Positions 8,511 through 16,895 of a DNA stretch of 64,000 bases are shown here, piece after piece. Source of the stretch: RPQJ01 sp963726665 (GTDB taxonomy: Bacteria > Pseudomonadota > Gammaproteobacteria > Steroidobacterales > Steroidobacteraceae); contig CAVSDW010000013.1 of NCBI GenBank assembly GCA_963726665.1, forward strand, positions 78,924 through 142,923, read 5' to 3'. The notes below the pieces were generated by a model. That model was not told the DNA's origin, did not search any database, and was given only the letters and a program-made list of their open reading frames with translations. The position numbers and the translations under genes are program-made. Each line of letters starts with the position of its first letter. The first letter of the stretch is position 1.

Positions 8511-10598
8511 TCAGCCGACCAGCAGGTCCGCCACGGCGACGGTCGCGATCTCGTCGATCGGCCGCGGCATGCCGATCTCGAAACCCTGCGCGTAGTCCAC
8601 GCCGATTTCACGCAGCTTGCCGAGGACGGCCGCGGTCTCGACGGATTCCGCGACGATCTTCTTGCCCATCACGTGCCCGATCTCCTTGATCGAACGCACC
8701 ATCGCGTAGTCCACCTTGTCCTGCGAAATGCTGCCGATGAACATGCCGTCGATCTTGATGTACTCGACCGCGAGCGCCTTGAGGTACGCGAACGAGGAGA
8801 CGCCGCTGCCGAAGTCATCGAGGCTGGTCGCGCAACCGAGGCGTCGCAGGTCGTTGATGAGGTGGTTCGCCCGGGCGAGGTTGCCGACGGCCACGTTTTC
8901 GGACAGTTCGAAGCCGAGGCGCCGCGGGTCTACTCCCGCGCTCGCAGCAGCTTGGCGCACGTAGGCCGCCGTGTCGGGGTCCACCACGGAATCCCGCGAC
9001 AGGTTGATGAAGAAGCGCGAAACGCGCGCGAGTCCCTGGGGGTGAGTCCTGATCCAGTCGAGTGTGGCGTCGATGACCCACCTGTCGTAGCGCACGGCGA
9101 GGTTGTAGCGCTCGACGGAGGGCAGGAAGGCGCCCGGAGGGACAGTCCTGCCATTCTCGTCGCGCATACGCAAAAGCAGCTCGTAGTGCGGCATCTCCTG
9201 CGACCCCGCGGCCAGCGGCAGGATCGGCTGGGCCTCGAGAAACAGACGGTTCTCCGCGAGCGCGCGCTTGGAGCGGACCACCCACTCCATCTCCCCGTTG
9301 CGGCGCTCGATGACCGCCGCGTCCTCCTGGAAGATGTGCACCCGGTTGCGCCCGGCGTCCTTGGCGGCGTAACAGGCGGCGTCCGCGGCATTCATCACCT
9401 GCGCGAGGCGCCGGAAGTGCGGATTCAGCATCACCACGCCGATGCTCACGCCGAGCGTGAAGGCCTTGGTGCCCCACAGGAACTGGTACTCGTCAACGGC
9501 CTTGAGCAGGTTGGCCGCCACTTGCTCGGCGGCTTCCGCACTGCAGTTGTGCAGCAGGACCGCGAATTCGTCGCCGCCGAGGCGCGCCACGACGTCGGCG
9601 GATCGCACCTTCTGCTCCAGTACCTGGCCGAGCTGGCGCAGCAACTCGTCGCCCGCCACGTGTCCGCAGAAGTCATTCACCGCCTTGAAGCGATCGAGGT
9701 CCATGAAGCAGACGGCGTGAGACGTCCCGATGGCCTGCGTGAGCTCGAGCGCACGCTGCAGTCGCAGCTCGAATTCGCGCCGGTTCGCGAGGCCGGTGAG
9801 CGGGTCGTGGCTCGCATCGTAGGAAAGCTGCTGCGAGATCTCGTGCGAGGCGGTGATGTCGGTGATCGTGCCCTCGTAGAAGAGCGCGCGGCCCTCTGCA
9901 TCAAGCACTACCCGCGAGTTCTCGAGCACCACGATCTTGCTGCCGTCGCGCCGCTTCAGCACCAGCTCGGCGTTCTTCACCTCGCCGCTCTCGGCCATCG
10001 CCTTCGCCCAGTCCTCCCGGTGGCCCGAATCCATGTAGACGTCCAGCGCGACGTCCACGGCGAGGAGTTCGTCCTCCGAGTCGTAGCCCAGCATGCGCAC
10101 GAGCGCGGGATTCGCGGCCATGAACTTGCCGTCAGGGGTGGTCTGGAAAACCCCCGCCGTCACGTTCTGGAAAAGCTCGCGGTAGCGCTGCTCGGAGGCC
10201 TTGAGCGCCTTCAGCGTATGGGTGCGCTCGGTCGCGTAACGCAGGACCTTGTCGACCATCTGCGCCGTCAAGTCGTCCTTCACGAGGTAGTCGAGCGCGC
10301 CGCGTCCCACGGCCTCGCGGCCCACGTCCTCTCCGGCCGCATCGACCACGACGACGATGGGGACCTGCGGGGCCTTCGGCTGGACGCGCAGGAATGTCGT
10401 CAGTCCGGCGCTGTCCGGCAACTCCAGGTCGAGCAGGAGGGCGTCGACCCGTCCCTGCTTGACGCGCGCCAGGCCGTCCGCGAGGTTGCCCGCGACCTCG
10501 AGCCGGAACGGCGCGCCGCGGATCGCGGCCAGCGCGTCCGCGAACAGGGCGTGGTCCCCCTGTTTCGAGCTGACCAGCAGGACGGTGGCGGATTGCAT
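8511..10598 (-). CDS. REC-PAS-GGDEF-EAL cyclic-di-GMP signalling protein
   Basis: This 695-residue cytoplasmic protein is ordered receiver (1-120), PAS (about 135-250), GGDEF (about 262-425) and EAL (about 440-690). The receiver keeps Asp57 but lacks the usual acidic pair near residues 10-11 (SSK instead), so phosphorylation may be altered. The diguanylate cyclase site GGDEF (341-345) is intact with an RSAD inhibitory site five residues before it. The phosphodiesterase domain has ELL in place of EAL (473-475). It keeps INLS, ELSE, DDFGSG, KIDG, AESVE and AQGF, so it may be active. No membrane segment is seen. It is monocistronic; neighbours give no direct clue to its input. Confidence 0.95.
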   Translation of the reverse strand: MQSATVLLVSSKQGDHALFADALAAIRGAPFRLEVAGNLADGLARVKQGRVDALLLDLELPDSAGLTTFLRVQPKAPQVPIVVVVDAAGEDVGREAVGRGALDYLVKDDLTAQMVDKVLRYATERTHTLKALKASEQRYRELFQNVTAGVFQTTPDGKFMAANPALVRMLGYDSEDELLAVDVALDVYMDSGHREDWAKAMAESGEVKNAELVLKRRDGSKIVVLENSRVVLDAEGRALFYEGTITDITASHEISQQLSYDASHDPLTGLANRREFELRLQRALELTQAIGTSHAVCFMDLDRFKAVNDFCGHVAGDELLRQLGQVLEQKVRSADVVARLGGDEFAVLLHNCSAEAAEQVAANLLKAVDEYQFLWGTKAFTLGVSIGVVMLNPHFRRLAQVMNAADAACYAAKDAGRNRVHIFQEDAAVIERRNGEMEWVVRSKRALAENRLFLEAQPILPLAAGSQEMPHYELLLRMRDENGRTVPPGAFLPSVERYNLAVRYDRWVIDATLDWIRTHPQGLARVSRFFINLSRDSVVDPDTAAYVRQAAASAGVDPRRLGFELSENVAVGNLARANHLINDLRRLGCATSLDDFGSGVSSFAYLKALAVEYIKIDGMFIGSISQDKVDYAMVRSIKEIGHVMGKKIVAESVETAAVLGKLREIGVDYAQGFEIGMPRPIDEIATVAVADLLVG

Positions 10599-10677
10599 CG
10601 GTCCCGAGTATACGGCCGCGCGCGCGGCCGAAAATGTGAGGTCGGAACGGTCCGCGGGCGCGCGGGCGTGAACCCGG

Positions 10678-11619
10678 TCACAAGGCGCGCAGCTCCGCCG
10701 GCTTCACCACGAGGATGTCGCAGGGCAACCGGTCGAGAACGCGTTCGGCCGTGCTGCCGACGAACAGCTCCTGCAGCCGGCTGCGCGACACCGCGCCCAT
10801 GACCAGCACATCGGCCGACAGGCTGCGTGCCAGCACCTGCAGCACGTCCGCCGCCTGACCCTGTTCCAGGTGGACGCGCCCCGGCGGGATTCCGTGAGCG
10901 GAAGCGAGATCCGCGAGCACCAACCCGAGACGCGCCCGCTCGCGCTCGATGACCTCGGCTGCACTCACGCCCGCCACGAATGGCAGGGCGCCCGTCCCCG
11001 TCACCGCGGCCAGCAAGGCCGCCGGAAAGAACGCGTGCACGGCGTGCAGGTCGCCCGCGAGCAGCCCGGCCAGCACCGCTGCGTCGCGGAGGATCCGATG
11101 GTCCAGCTCCGCGGCCGGGTCGCCGACGTGGTCCGGGTCGACCGCAGCCAGGATGCGTGGCCGGGCCGGCCACTCGCGGGGCTTGGCCAGCAGGAGCGGC
11201 GCGGGACAGCTTCGGATCAAGTGCCAGTCCGTATTCGAGAGCAGGGTGCGGCGAATGGCGGAATGGTGGTGGGTGTCCTTGACGACGAGATCCGGCGACG
11301 ACTCCTGCACTCGCCTCAGGATGCCGCGGTAGACCGGGTTGTCGAAGTGCACGTGCGTCTCGACCGGCACCCCCCCGGCGCGGATCCCGTCGGCAAGCGA
11401 CTCGAGGAACTCCGTCCGCTCGTCGACGAAGTCCGCCCGCAGTTCGCGCAGCTTCTCGCTGTCGAAGAGCGGCCTGCCGGTCAGCGACGGGTCGAAGTCA
11501 CAGACGAACAGCTCGAGGGTCGCGCCCGCCCGCTGTGCGAGGAACCGCGCCTTGTCCAGGGCCGGCTGCACGTCCGAAGTCGGGTCGATGATGGAAAGTA
11601 TCCGGTCGAGGCGTCCCAT
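10678..11619 (-). CDS. tandem universal stress protein (UspE-like)
   Basis: This 313-residue protein from ATG 11619 (MGRLDRILSIIDPTSD) consists of two UspA domains, about 1-150 and 155-313. The second has the nucleotide-loop pattern VMGAVSRSRLQELFVGSTAE, while the first carries a diverged VVKDTHHHS version. Double-domain Usps such as UspE often respond to low oxygen and stationary phase. The gene is divergent from ccoN across 232 bp, so shared low-oxygen control is possible, but no clear FNR box was found there. Role inferred from family and place. Confidence 0.87.
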   Translation of the reverse strand: MGRLDRILSIIDPTSDVQPALDKARFLAQRAGATLELFVCDFDPSLTGRPLFDSEKLRELRADFVDERTEFLESLADGIRAGGVPVETHVHFDNPVYRGILRRVQESSPDLVVKDTHHHSAIRRTLLSNTDWHLIRSCPAPLLLAKPREWPARPRILAAVDPDHVGDPAAELDHRILRDAAVLAGLLAGDLHAVHAFFPAALLAAVTGTGALPFVAGVSAAEVIERERARLGLVLADLASAHGIPPGRVHLEQGQAADVLQVLARSLSADVLVMGAVSRSRLQELFVGSTAERVLDRLPCDILVVKPAELRAL

Positions 11620-11851
11620 GGCCTGGCTCCAGAATCCGGCGCCCGCTGCGCCCATTGGCAATGTGCAACCGGACCTAGCAGTCCGCAATCAGGGTTTGAA
11701 GCTGCGGGATGTACTTACACCGCCGCAACGCCTGACGCAGCGGCGATGTGGGCCGCAAGGCTTGTGGCACGCAGGCCTGTCTCCGTAACATGCGACTCGA
11801 TCCGCGCGCTGCGCTGGCGCGAGGCACAGGACTCCTACACTCGAGGCGAGC

Positions 11852-13270
11852 ATGAACACCGGCTCCTATTACAACGACAAGGTGGTCCGGCAGTTCGCGA
11901 TCATGACCGTGGTCTGGGGAATCGTCGGCATGCTGGTCGGCGTACTGATCGCGGCGCAACTGCTGTGGCCCGACCTTCTGCCCCCCGTCCCCTGGCTGGC
12001 CTACAGCCGGCTGCGTCCGTTGCACACCAACGCGGTGATCTTCGCCTTCGGCGGCAGTGCGCTGTTCGCGACCTCCTACTACATCGTGCAGCGCACCTGC
12101 CACGTCCGGCTCTTCGCCGACAAGCTGGCCGCCTTCACGTTCTGGGGCTGGCAGCTGGTGATCCTGTGCGCGGCGATCACGCTGCCGCTCGGCATCACGC
12201 AGGGCAAGGAATACGCCGAGCTGGAGTGGCCGATCGACCTGCTGATCACGGTCGTGTGGGTCGCCTACGCCGTGGTGTTCTTCGGCACGCTCGCGCTGCG
12301 CAAGGTCAAGCACATCTACGTGGCGAACTGGTTCTTCTCCGCGTACATCATCACGATCGCGGTGCTGCACATCACCAACAACCTCGCCATCCCGGTGACG
12401 ATGACCAAGTCCTACGGCATCTACTCGGGCGTGGTCGACGGGATGGTGCAGTGGTGGTACGGGCACAACGCGGTGGGATTCTTCCTGACCGCGGCGTTCC
12501 TCGGCATGATGTATTACTTCATACCGAAGCAGGCCGGGCGGCCCGTGTACTCCTACCGCCTGTCGGTCGTGCACTTCTGGGCCCTGATCGCCATCTACAT
12601 GTGGGCGGGCCCTCACCACCTGCACTACACGACGCTGCCCGACTGGGCGCAGTCGCTCGGCATGGTCTTCTCGCTGATCCTGCTCGCGCCGTCCTGGGGC
12701 GGCATGATCAACGGCATCATGACCCTCTCCGGCGCGTGGCATAAGCTGCGCACCGACCCGATCCTCAAGTTCATGATCGTGTCGCTGTCGTTCTACGGCA
12801 TGTCCACGTTCGAAGGGCCGATGATGTCGATCAAGACGGTCAACGCCCTGTCGCACTACACGGACTGGACCATCGGCCACGTGCACTCCGGCGCGCTCGG
12901 CTGGGTGGCGATGATCTCGATCGGCACGATGTACGCGCTGATCCCGAAACTCTTCGGGCGCGAGCAGATGTACAGCGTCAAGGCGATCGACGTGCACTTC
13001 TGGATCACGACCATCGGCGTGGTGCTCTACATCACCTCGATGTGGATCGCCGGCGTGATGCAGGGCCTCATGTGGCGCGCCGTGAACGCAGACGGCACGC
13101 TCACCTACGCGTTCATCGAGTCCATCAAGTCGACGTACCCGTACTACGCGGTCCGCCTCGCCGGCGGCACGCTGGTGCTCTCGGGCATGTTCATCATGGC
13201 CTGGAACGTCTGGAAGACCGTCGCCGCCCGCACCAGCACCGCGGACACGCCGGTCGTGCAGCCGGCCTGA
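11852..13270 (+). CDS. ccoN: cbb3-type cytochrome c oxidase subunit I
   Basis: This 472-residue, roughly 12-helix heme-copper oxidase subunit starts MNTGSYYNDKVVRQFAIMTV. The low-spin heme His lies in RLRPLHTNAVIFAFGG, and the CuB ligands lie in QWWYGHNAVGFFLT and in IYMWAGPHHLHYTTLP. The heme ligands in WTIGHVHSGALGW are present. It reduces oxygen to water with high affinity in the inner membrane. It is the first gene of a compact oxidase operon that runs through safE. Confidence 0.97.
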   Translation: MNTGSYYNDKVVRQFAIMTVVWGIVGMLVGVLIAAQLLWPDLLPPVPWLAYSRLRPLHTNAVIFAFGGSALFATSYYIVQRTCHVRLFADKLAAFTFWGWQLVILCAAITLPLGITQGKEYAELEWPIDLLITVVWVAYAVVFFGTLALRKVKHIYVANWFFSAYIITIAVLHITNNLAIPVTMTKSYGIYSGVVDGMVQWWYGHNAVGFFLTAAFLGMMYYFIPKQAGRPVYSYRLSVVHFWALIAIYMWAGPHHLHYTTLPDWAQSLGMVFSLILLAPSWGGMINGIMTLSGAWHKLRTDPILKFMIVSLSFYGMSTFEGPMMSIKTVNALSHYTDWTIGHVHSGALGWVAMISIGTMYALIPKLFGREQMYSVKAIDVHFWITTIGVVLYITSMWIAGVMQGLMWRAVNADGTLTYAFIESIKSTYPYYAVRLAGGTLVLSGMFIMAWNVWKTVAARTSTADTPVVQPA

Positions 13271-13280
13271 GGAAGCACGC

Positions 13281-13889
13281 ATGAACCACGAAACGATCGA
13301 AAAGAAAATCGGCCTGATGGGCGTCCTGATCGCGGTTGCGATCAGCTTCGGCGGGCTGGCGGAAATCGTGCCCCTCTACTTCCAGGGCGTGAGCAACCAG
13401 CCGGCGCCGGGCATCAAGCCCTACGAGGCGCTCAGGCTCGCCGGCCGCGACGTCTATATCCGCGAGGGCTGCTACAACTGCCACTCGCAGATGATCCGTC
13501 CGTTCCGCTCCGAAACCGAGCGCTACGGGCCGTACTCGCTCGCAGGCGAGTCCGTGTACGACCACCCGTTCCAGTTCGGTTCGAAGCGCACGGGGCCGGA
13601 TCTCGCGCGCGTCGGCGGCCGCTACTCGGACGACTGGCACCGCGTCCACCTGCTGAACCCGCGCGACGTCGTGCCCGAATCGAACATGCCCAGGTACCCG
13701 TGGCTCGAGAAAGGAGCGGTGGACGGTGACCTGGTCGCGAAGAAGATGCGCGTCCTGCGCATGGAAGGCGTGCCCTACACCGACGCCGACATCGCCGGCG
13801 CCGCGGCCGCCGTATCGGGCAAGACGGAACTCGACGCGCTCATCGCCTACCTGCAGGGCCTCGGCATCAATGCCAGGCCGGGTGGCTGA
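13281..13889 (+). CDS. ccoO: cbb3-type cytochrome c oxidase subunit II (mono-heme)
   Basis: This 202-residue protein has one N-terminal membrane helix (IGLMGVLIAVAISFGGLAEI) and a periplasmic c-type cytochrome domain with the heme site GCYNCHSQMIRPFRSE; an axial Met lies in PESNMPRYPWL. It receives electrons from CcoP and passes them to CcoN. It follows ccoN by 10 bp and precedes ccoQ by 3 bp. Confidence 0.97.
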   Translation: MNHETIEKKIGLMGVLIAVAISFGGLAEIVPLYFQGVSNQPAPGIKPYEALRLAGRDVYIREGCYNCHSQMIRPFRSETERYGPYSLAGESVYDHPFQFGSKRTGPDLARVGGRYSDDWHRVHLLNPRDVVPESNMPRYPWLEKGAVDGDLVAKKMRVLRMEGVPYTDADIAGAAAAVSGKTELDALIAYLQGLGINARPGG

Positions 13890-13892
13890 GGC

Positions 13893-14063
13893 ATGAGCAT
13901 CGGCACCGTTCGCGGCCTGATGACACTCGCGATGATGCTTGCGTTCGTCGCGATCGTCATCTGGGCGTACAGCAAGCGCCGCAAGGCGGAGTTCGACGAG
14001 ATGGCTGAACTGCCATTCCACGAATATCCGCCCGGAAAGGACCAAGGGAGCAAGACCCCATGA
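13893..14063 (+). CDS. ccoQ: cbb3 oxidase small subunit CcoQ/FixQ
   Basis: This 56-residue protein from ATG 13893 (MSIGTVRGLMTLAMML) has one membrane helix followed by a charged SKRRKAEFDEMAEL stretch. That is the usual FixQ form, which stabilises CcoP association. Its TGA overlaps the ccoP ATG by four bases. Confidence 0.9.
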   Translation: MSIGTVRGLMTLAMMLAFVAIVIWAYSKRRKAEFDEMAELPFHEYPPGKDQGSKTP

Positions 14064-14962
14064 CTAGCGGTTGGAGCCTGTTCATCGTCCTCGTGACGCT
14101 CTTCAACATCCTCGGCTGTCTGTGGCTGCTGAGGTGGACGTCCAGACCCAAGGCGGCCGGCGAGAAAATCGGCGGCGGCGCCGACACCGGCCACGTGTGG
14201 GACAAGGACCTTCGCGAGTACAATAACCCGCTGCCCCGCTGGTGGCTGTGGTTGTTCTACATCACCGTCGCCTTCGGCCTCGTGTACCTCGTCCTGTACC
14301 CTGGACTCGGCACGTTCAAGGGCATCAAGGGCTGGAGCCAGGCCGGCCAGTACGACCAGGAGAAGGCGACCGCGGAGGCGAAGGCAGCAGCCTACCTCGC
14401 GCCGTTTGCGGCCATGACCGTGCCGCAGCTCGCGAACGACCCCAAGGCGATGGCCACGGCGCGGAACCTGTTCCAGGTCAACTGCGCCCAGTGCCACGGA
14501 TCCGACGGCGGTGGCGCGAAGGGATTCCCGAACCTGACGGACGGCAACTGGCAGTGGGGCGGCGACCCCGACACGGTCGTGCAGACGATCATGGCCGGGC
14601 GCATGGCGGTGATGCCTCCCTGGGGCCCGGTGCTCGGCGCACAGGGCGTCGACCAGGTCGTGGCCTATGTGCAGCAGCTCTCCGGCCAGCAGGCGGACGC
14701 CTCGCTCGCAGGCGCGGGCAAGACGATCTTCGAAACCAATTGCGCGGCCTGCCACGGCATCGACGGCAAGGGCAACCCGATGCTCGGCTCCCCCAACCTC
14801 ACCGACGACATCTGGCTGTACGGCAGCGATTCCGCGACGCTGCACGCGACCGTGACCAACGGGCGCAACGGCCAGATGCCGGCATTCGCCGAACGCCTCG
14901 GCCCCGAACGCGTTCGACTGCTAGCGGCCTACGCCACCCACCTCGCCGGGACCGGCACGTGA
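14060..14962 (+). CDS. ccoP: cbb3-type cytochrome c oxidase subunit III (di-heme)
   Basis: This 300-residue protein has two N-terminal membrane helices separated by the conserved HVWDKDLREYNNPLPRWW loop, then two cytochrome c domains with heme motifs CAQCH and CAACH. Methionine ligands sit in MPPWG and GQMPAF. It takes electrons from soluble cytochrome c. Length and order match proteobacterial CcoP. Confidence 0.97.
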   Translation: MTSGWSLFIVLVTLFNILGCLWLLRWTSRPKAAGEKIGGGADTGHVWDKDLREYNNPLPRWWLWLFYITVAFGLVYLVLYPGLGTFKGIKGWSQAGQYDQEKATAEAKAAAYLAPFAAMTVPQLANDPKAMATARNLFQVNCAQCHGSDGGGAKGFPNLTDGNWQWGGDPDTVVQTIMAGRMAVMPPWGPVLGAQGVDQVVAYVQQLSGQQADASLAGAGKTIFETNCAACHGIDGKGNPMLGSPNLTDDIWLYGSDSATLHATVTNGRNGQMPAFAERLGPERVRLLAAYATHLAGTGT

Positions 14963-14973
14963 GCTGACGCGCG

Positions 14974-15303
14974 ATGTTCGGGTCTCATCGACCGGAATAT
15001 TCGGGCAAGCTGCGATGGCCACGCCTCGGACAGGACGTGGCCATCGTGCTGTGGCCCTCGTTCCTGGCCGCCTCGGTCGCGACCATGATCTGCTTCGCGT
15101 TCCTGGATCCGCTGCTCATCGGCAACGACGACTATCCGCCGCCGGCCTTCTCGTCGCGGATGTCGGGCTACGCGGTCGGCTTCTTCTTCTACTGGCTGGT
15201 CGCCTCGCTCTCGAGCCTGCTCACCCTTTACCTCGTGCGCACGGCGCACCCCGAAGAACCCGGCAAGGACCAGGCTGACGAAGGGGACCGGAGCAGCCCA
15301 TGA
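14974..15303 (+). CDS. small two-helix membrane protein of the cco operon
   Basis: This 109-residue protein between ccoP and ccoG has two predicted membrane helices (about 24-46, VAIVLWPSFLAASVATMICF; and about 66-90, YAVGFFFYWLVASLSSLLTL) and a polar tail EEPGKDQADEGD. No named family is recognised. Its tight placement, with a 4 bp overlap with ccoG, points to a role in oxidase assembly or stability. Confidence 0.8.
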   Translation: MFGSHRPEYSGKLRWPRLGQDVAIVLWPSFLAASVATMICFAFLDPLLIGNDDYPPPAFSSRMSGYAVGFFFYWLVASLSSLLTLYLVRTAHPEEPGKDQADEGDRSSP

Positions 15304-16682
15304 CCGGTCCCGAGCTCCAGGCCGACGGCGGGTTGTACGAGGCTCGCCGGAAGATCTATCCGCGCGAAATCGACGGGCGCTTCCAGCACCTGCGCACGGC
15401 CGCGGCGTGGGTCCTGCTCGGCATCTTCTACGCGATCCCGTGGCTGCGCTGGAACGGGCGGCAGGCCGTGCTCTTCGACCTCCCGGCCCGCCAGTTCCAC
15501 CTCTTCGGCCTCACGCTCTGGCCGCAGGATTTCTATTACCTCACCTGGCTGCTGGTGATCGCGGCGCTCTCGCTCTTCTTCTTCACGGCGCTCGCGGGGC
15601 GGCTGTTCTGCGGCTACGCCTGTCCCCAGACCGTCTGGACCGAGACGTTCCTCTGGATGGAGCGCTTCGTCGAGGGAAGCCGCGCGCAGCAGATGAAGCT
15701 CGCCAAGGCGCCGTGGAGCGGCGAGAAGCTGCTCCGCAAGGCCGCCAAGCAGTTCCTCTGGATCACGTTCTCGCTGTGGACCGGGTTCACGTTCGTCGGC
15801 TACTTCACGCCGATCGGCGAGCTCGCCGGATCCGTCGCGCACCTCGGCACGGGCCCGTGGGAGACGTTCTGGGTGCTGTTCTACGGCGGCGCCACGTACG
15901 TGAACGCGGGCTTCATGCGCGAGCAGGTCTGCAAGTACATGTGCCCCTATGCGCGCTTCCAGAGCGCGATGTTCGACCGCGACACGCTGATCATCACCTA
16001 CGATGAAAAGCGCGGCGAGCCACGTGGCGCGCGCAAGAAGAACGTCGATTACAAGGCGAAGGGCCTCGGCGACTGCGTGGACTGCACGCTATGCGTGCAG
16101 GTCTGCCCGACCGGCATCGACATCCGCCAGGGCCTGCAGTACGAGTGCATCGCCTGCGCCGCGTGCATCGACGCCTGCGACGAGGTGATGGACAAGGTCG
16201 GCTACCCGCGCGGGCTCATCCGCTACGACACGCAGCACGGTCTCGAGGGCAAGCGCAAGCGCGTGCTGCGGCCGCGCACCATCGTCTATGCCACGCTGCT
16301 GGCACTGCTCGTGACCGGCTTCGGCTATTCGATCACCCACCGCAACCTGGTCGGCGTCGACGTGCTTCGCGACCGCAATGCGCTCTACCGCGAACGCCCC
16401 GACGGCAGCATCGAGAACGTCTACAACGTGAAGGTCCTGAACAAGGACGCCAGGGCGCACGAGTTCGTGATCACCGCCTCCGGCGTCCCCGGGATCGTGG
16501 CCAGTTACGGCAGCAGCACGGTCTGGGCCGGTCCGGGCCAGGTGCAGGGCGTCCCGGTGCGCATCCGCATACCCGAAGACACGCTCGAGGGCGGGGCAGA
16601 TATCCAGGTCTCGATCCAGGCGACCGACGCCCCCGAGCTTCGCGCGACCGGCAAGGCGCGTTTCCTCGCGCCGAGCGACTGA
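15300..16682 (+). CDS. ccoG: cytochrome c oxidase accessory protein CcoG (RdxA/FixG)
   Basis: This 460-residue polyferredoxin-like membrane protein has several helices, an RLFCGYACPQTVWTE cysteine motif early on, then a bacterial ferredoxin domain with CVDCTLCVQVCPTGIDIR and CIACAACIDACDEVM (two 4Fe-4S clusters). The C-terminal IG-like domain follows a last helix. CcoG is known as a cupric reductase that supplies Cu(I) for cbb3 maturation. It sits just upstream of the ccoI copper pump, as expected. Confidence 0.96.
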   Translation: MTGPELQADGGLYEARRKIYPREIDGRFQHLRTAAAWVLLGIFYAIPWLRWNGRQAVLFDLPARQFHLFGLTLWPQDFYYLTWLLVIAALSLFFFTALAGRLFCGYACPQTVWTETFLWMERFVEGSRAQQMKLAKAPWSGEKLLRKAAKQFLWITFSLWTGFTFVGYFTPIGELAGSVAHLGTGPWETFWVLFYGGATYVNAGFMREQVCKYMCPYARFQSAMFDRDTLIITYDEKRGEPRGARKKNVDYKAKGLGDCVDCTLCVQVCPTGIDIRQGLQYECIACAACIDACDEVMDKVGYPRGLIRYDTQHGLEGKRKRVLRPRTIVYATLLALLVTGFGYSITHRNLVGVDVLRDRNALYRERPDGSIENVYNVKVLNKDARAHEFVITASGVPGIVASYGSSTVWAGPGQVQGVPVRIRIPEDTLEGGADIQVSIQATDAPELRATGKARFLAPSD

Positions 16683-16694
16683 TAACCTAGGCAT

Positions 16695-16895
16695 ATGCGC
16701 ACCCCCACGCCCCGACCCTGGTACCGACAACTCTGGCCCTGGCTGCTGATCCTGCCGCCGGCGCTCTCCGTGGTCGGCGGCGCCGTGACGTATTACCTCG
16801 CGGTGACCCGGCCCGACGTGCTCGTGAGCCAGGACTGCGTGCAGGACGGCGCCACCATGAAGTGCGGTGAGACCGACTCCGACCGGGCACCATGA
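16695..16895 (+). CDS. short FixH/CcoH-like membrane protein
   Basis: This 66-residue protein contains PWYRQLWPWLLILPPALSVV, the signature helix of FixH/CcoH, followed by a short periplasmic tail with two cysteines (QDCVQDGATMKCG). Typical FixH is about 150 residues, so this is a short variant. It overlaps ccoI by four bases. CcoH is needed for late oxidase assembly. The paired cysteines could bind copper; that is inference. Confidence 0.75.
   Translation: MRTPTPRPWYRQLWPWLLILPPALSVVGGAVTYYLAVTRPDVLVSQDCVQDGATMKCGETDSDRAP

Noticed and set aside
7827..10802. 991-codon plus-strand open frame opposite TetR and the GGDEF gene
   Set aside because: It is antisense to two well-supported genes, has an extreme His/Arg/Ala/Asp composition and matches no family; it is a GC-driven shadow.
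11620..11851. FNR/FixK box upstream of ccoN
   Set aside because: No TTGAT-N4-ATCAA-like site could be found on inspection.
11675..13282. 535-codon minus-strand frame opposite ccoN
   Set aside because: Shadow of ccoN with no signal or domain.
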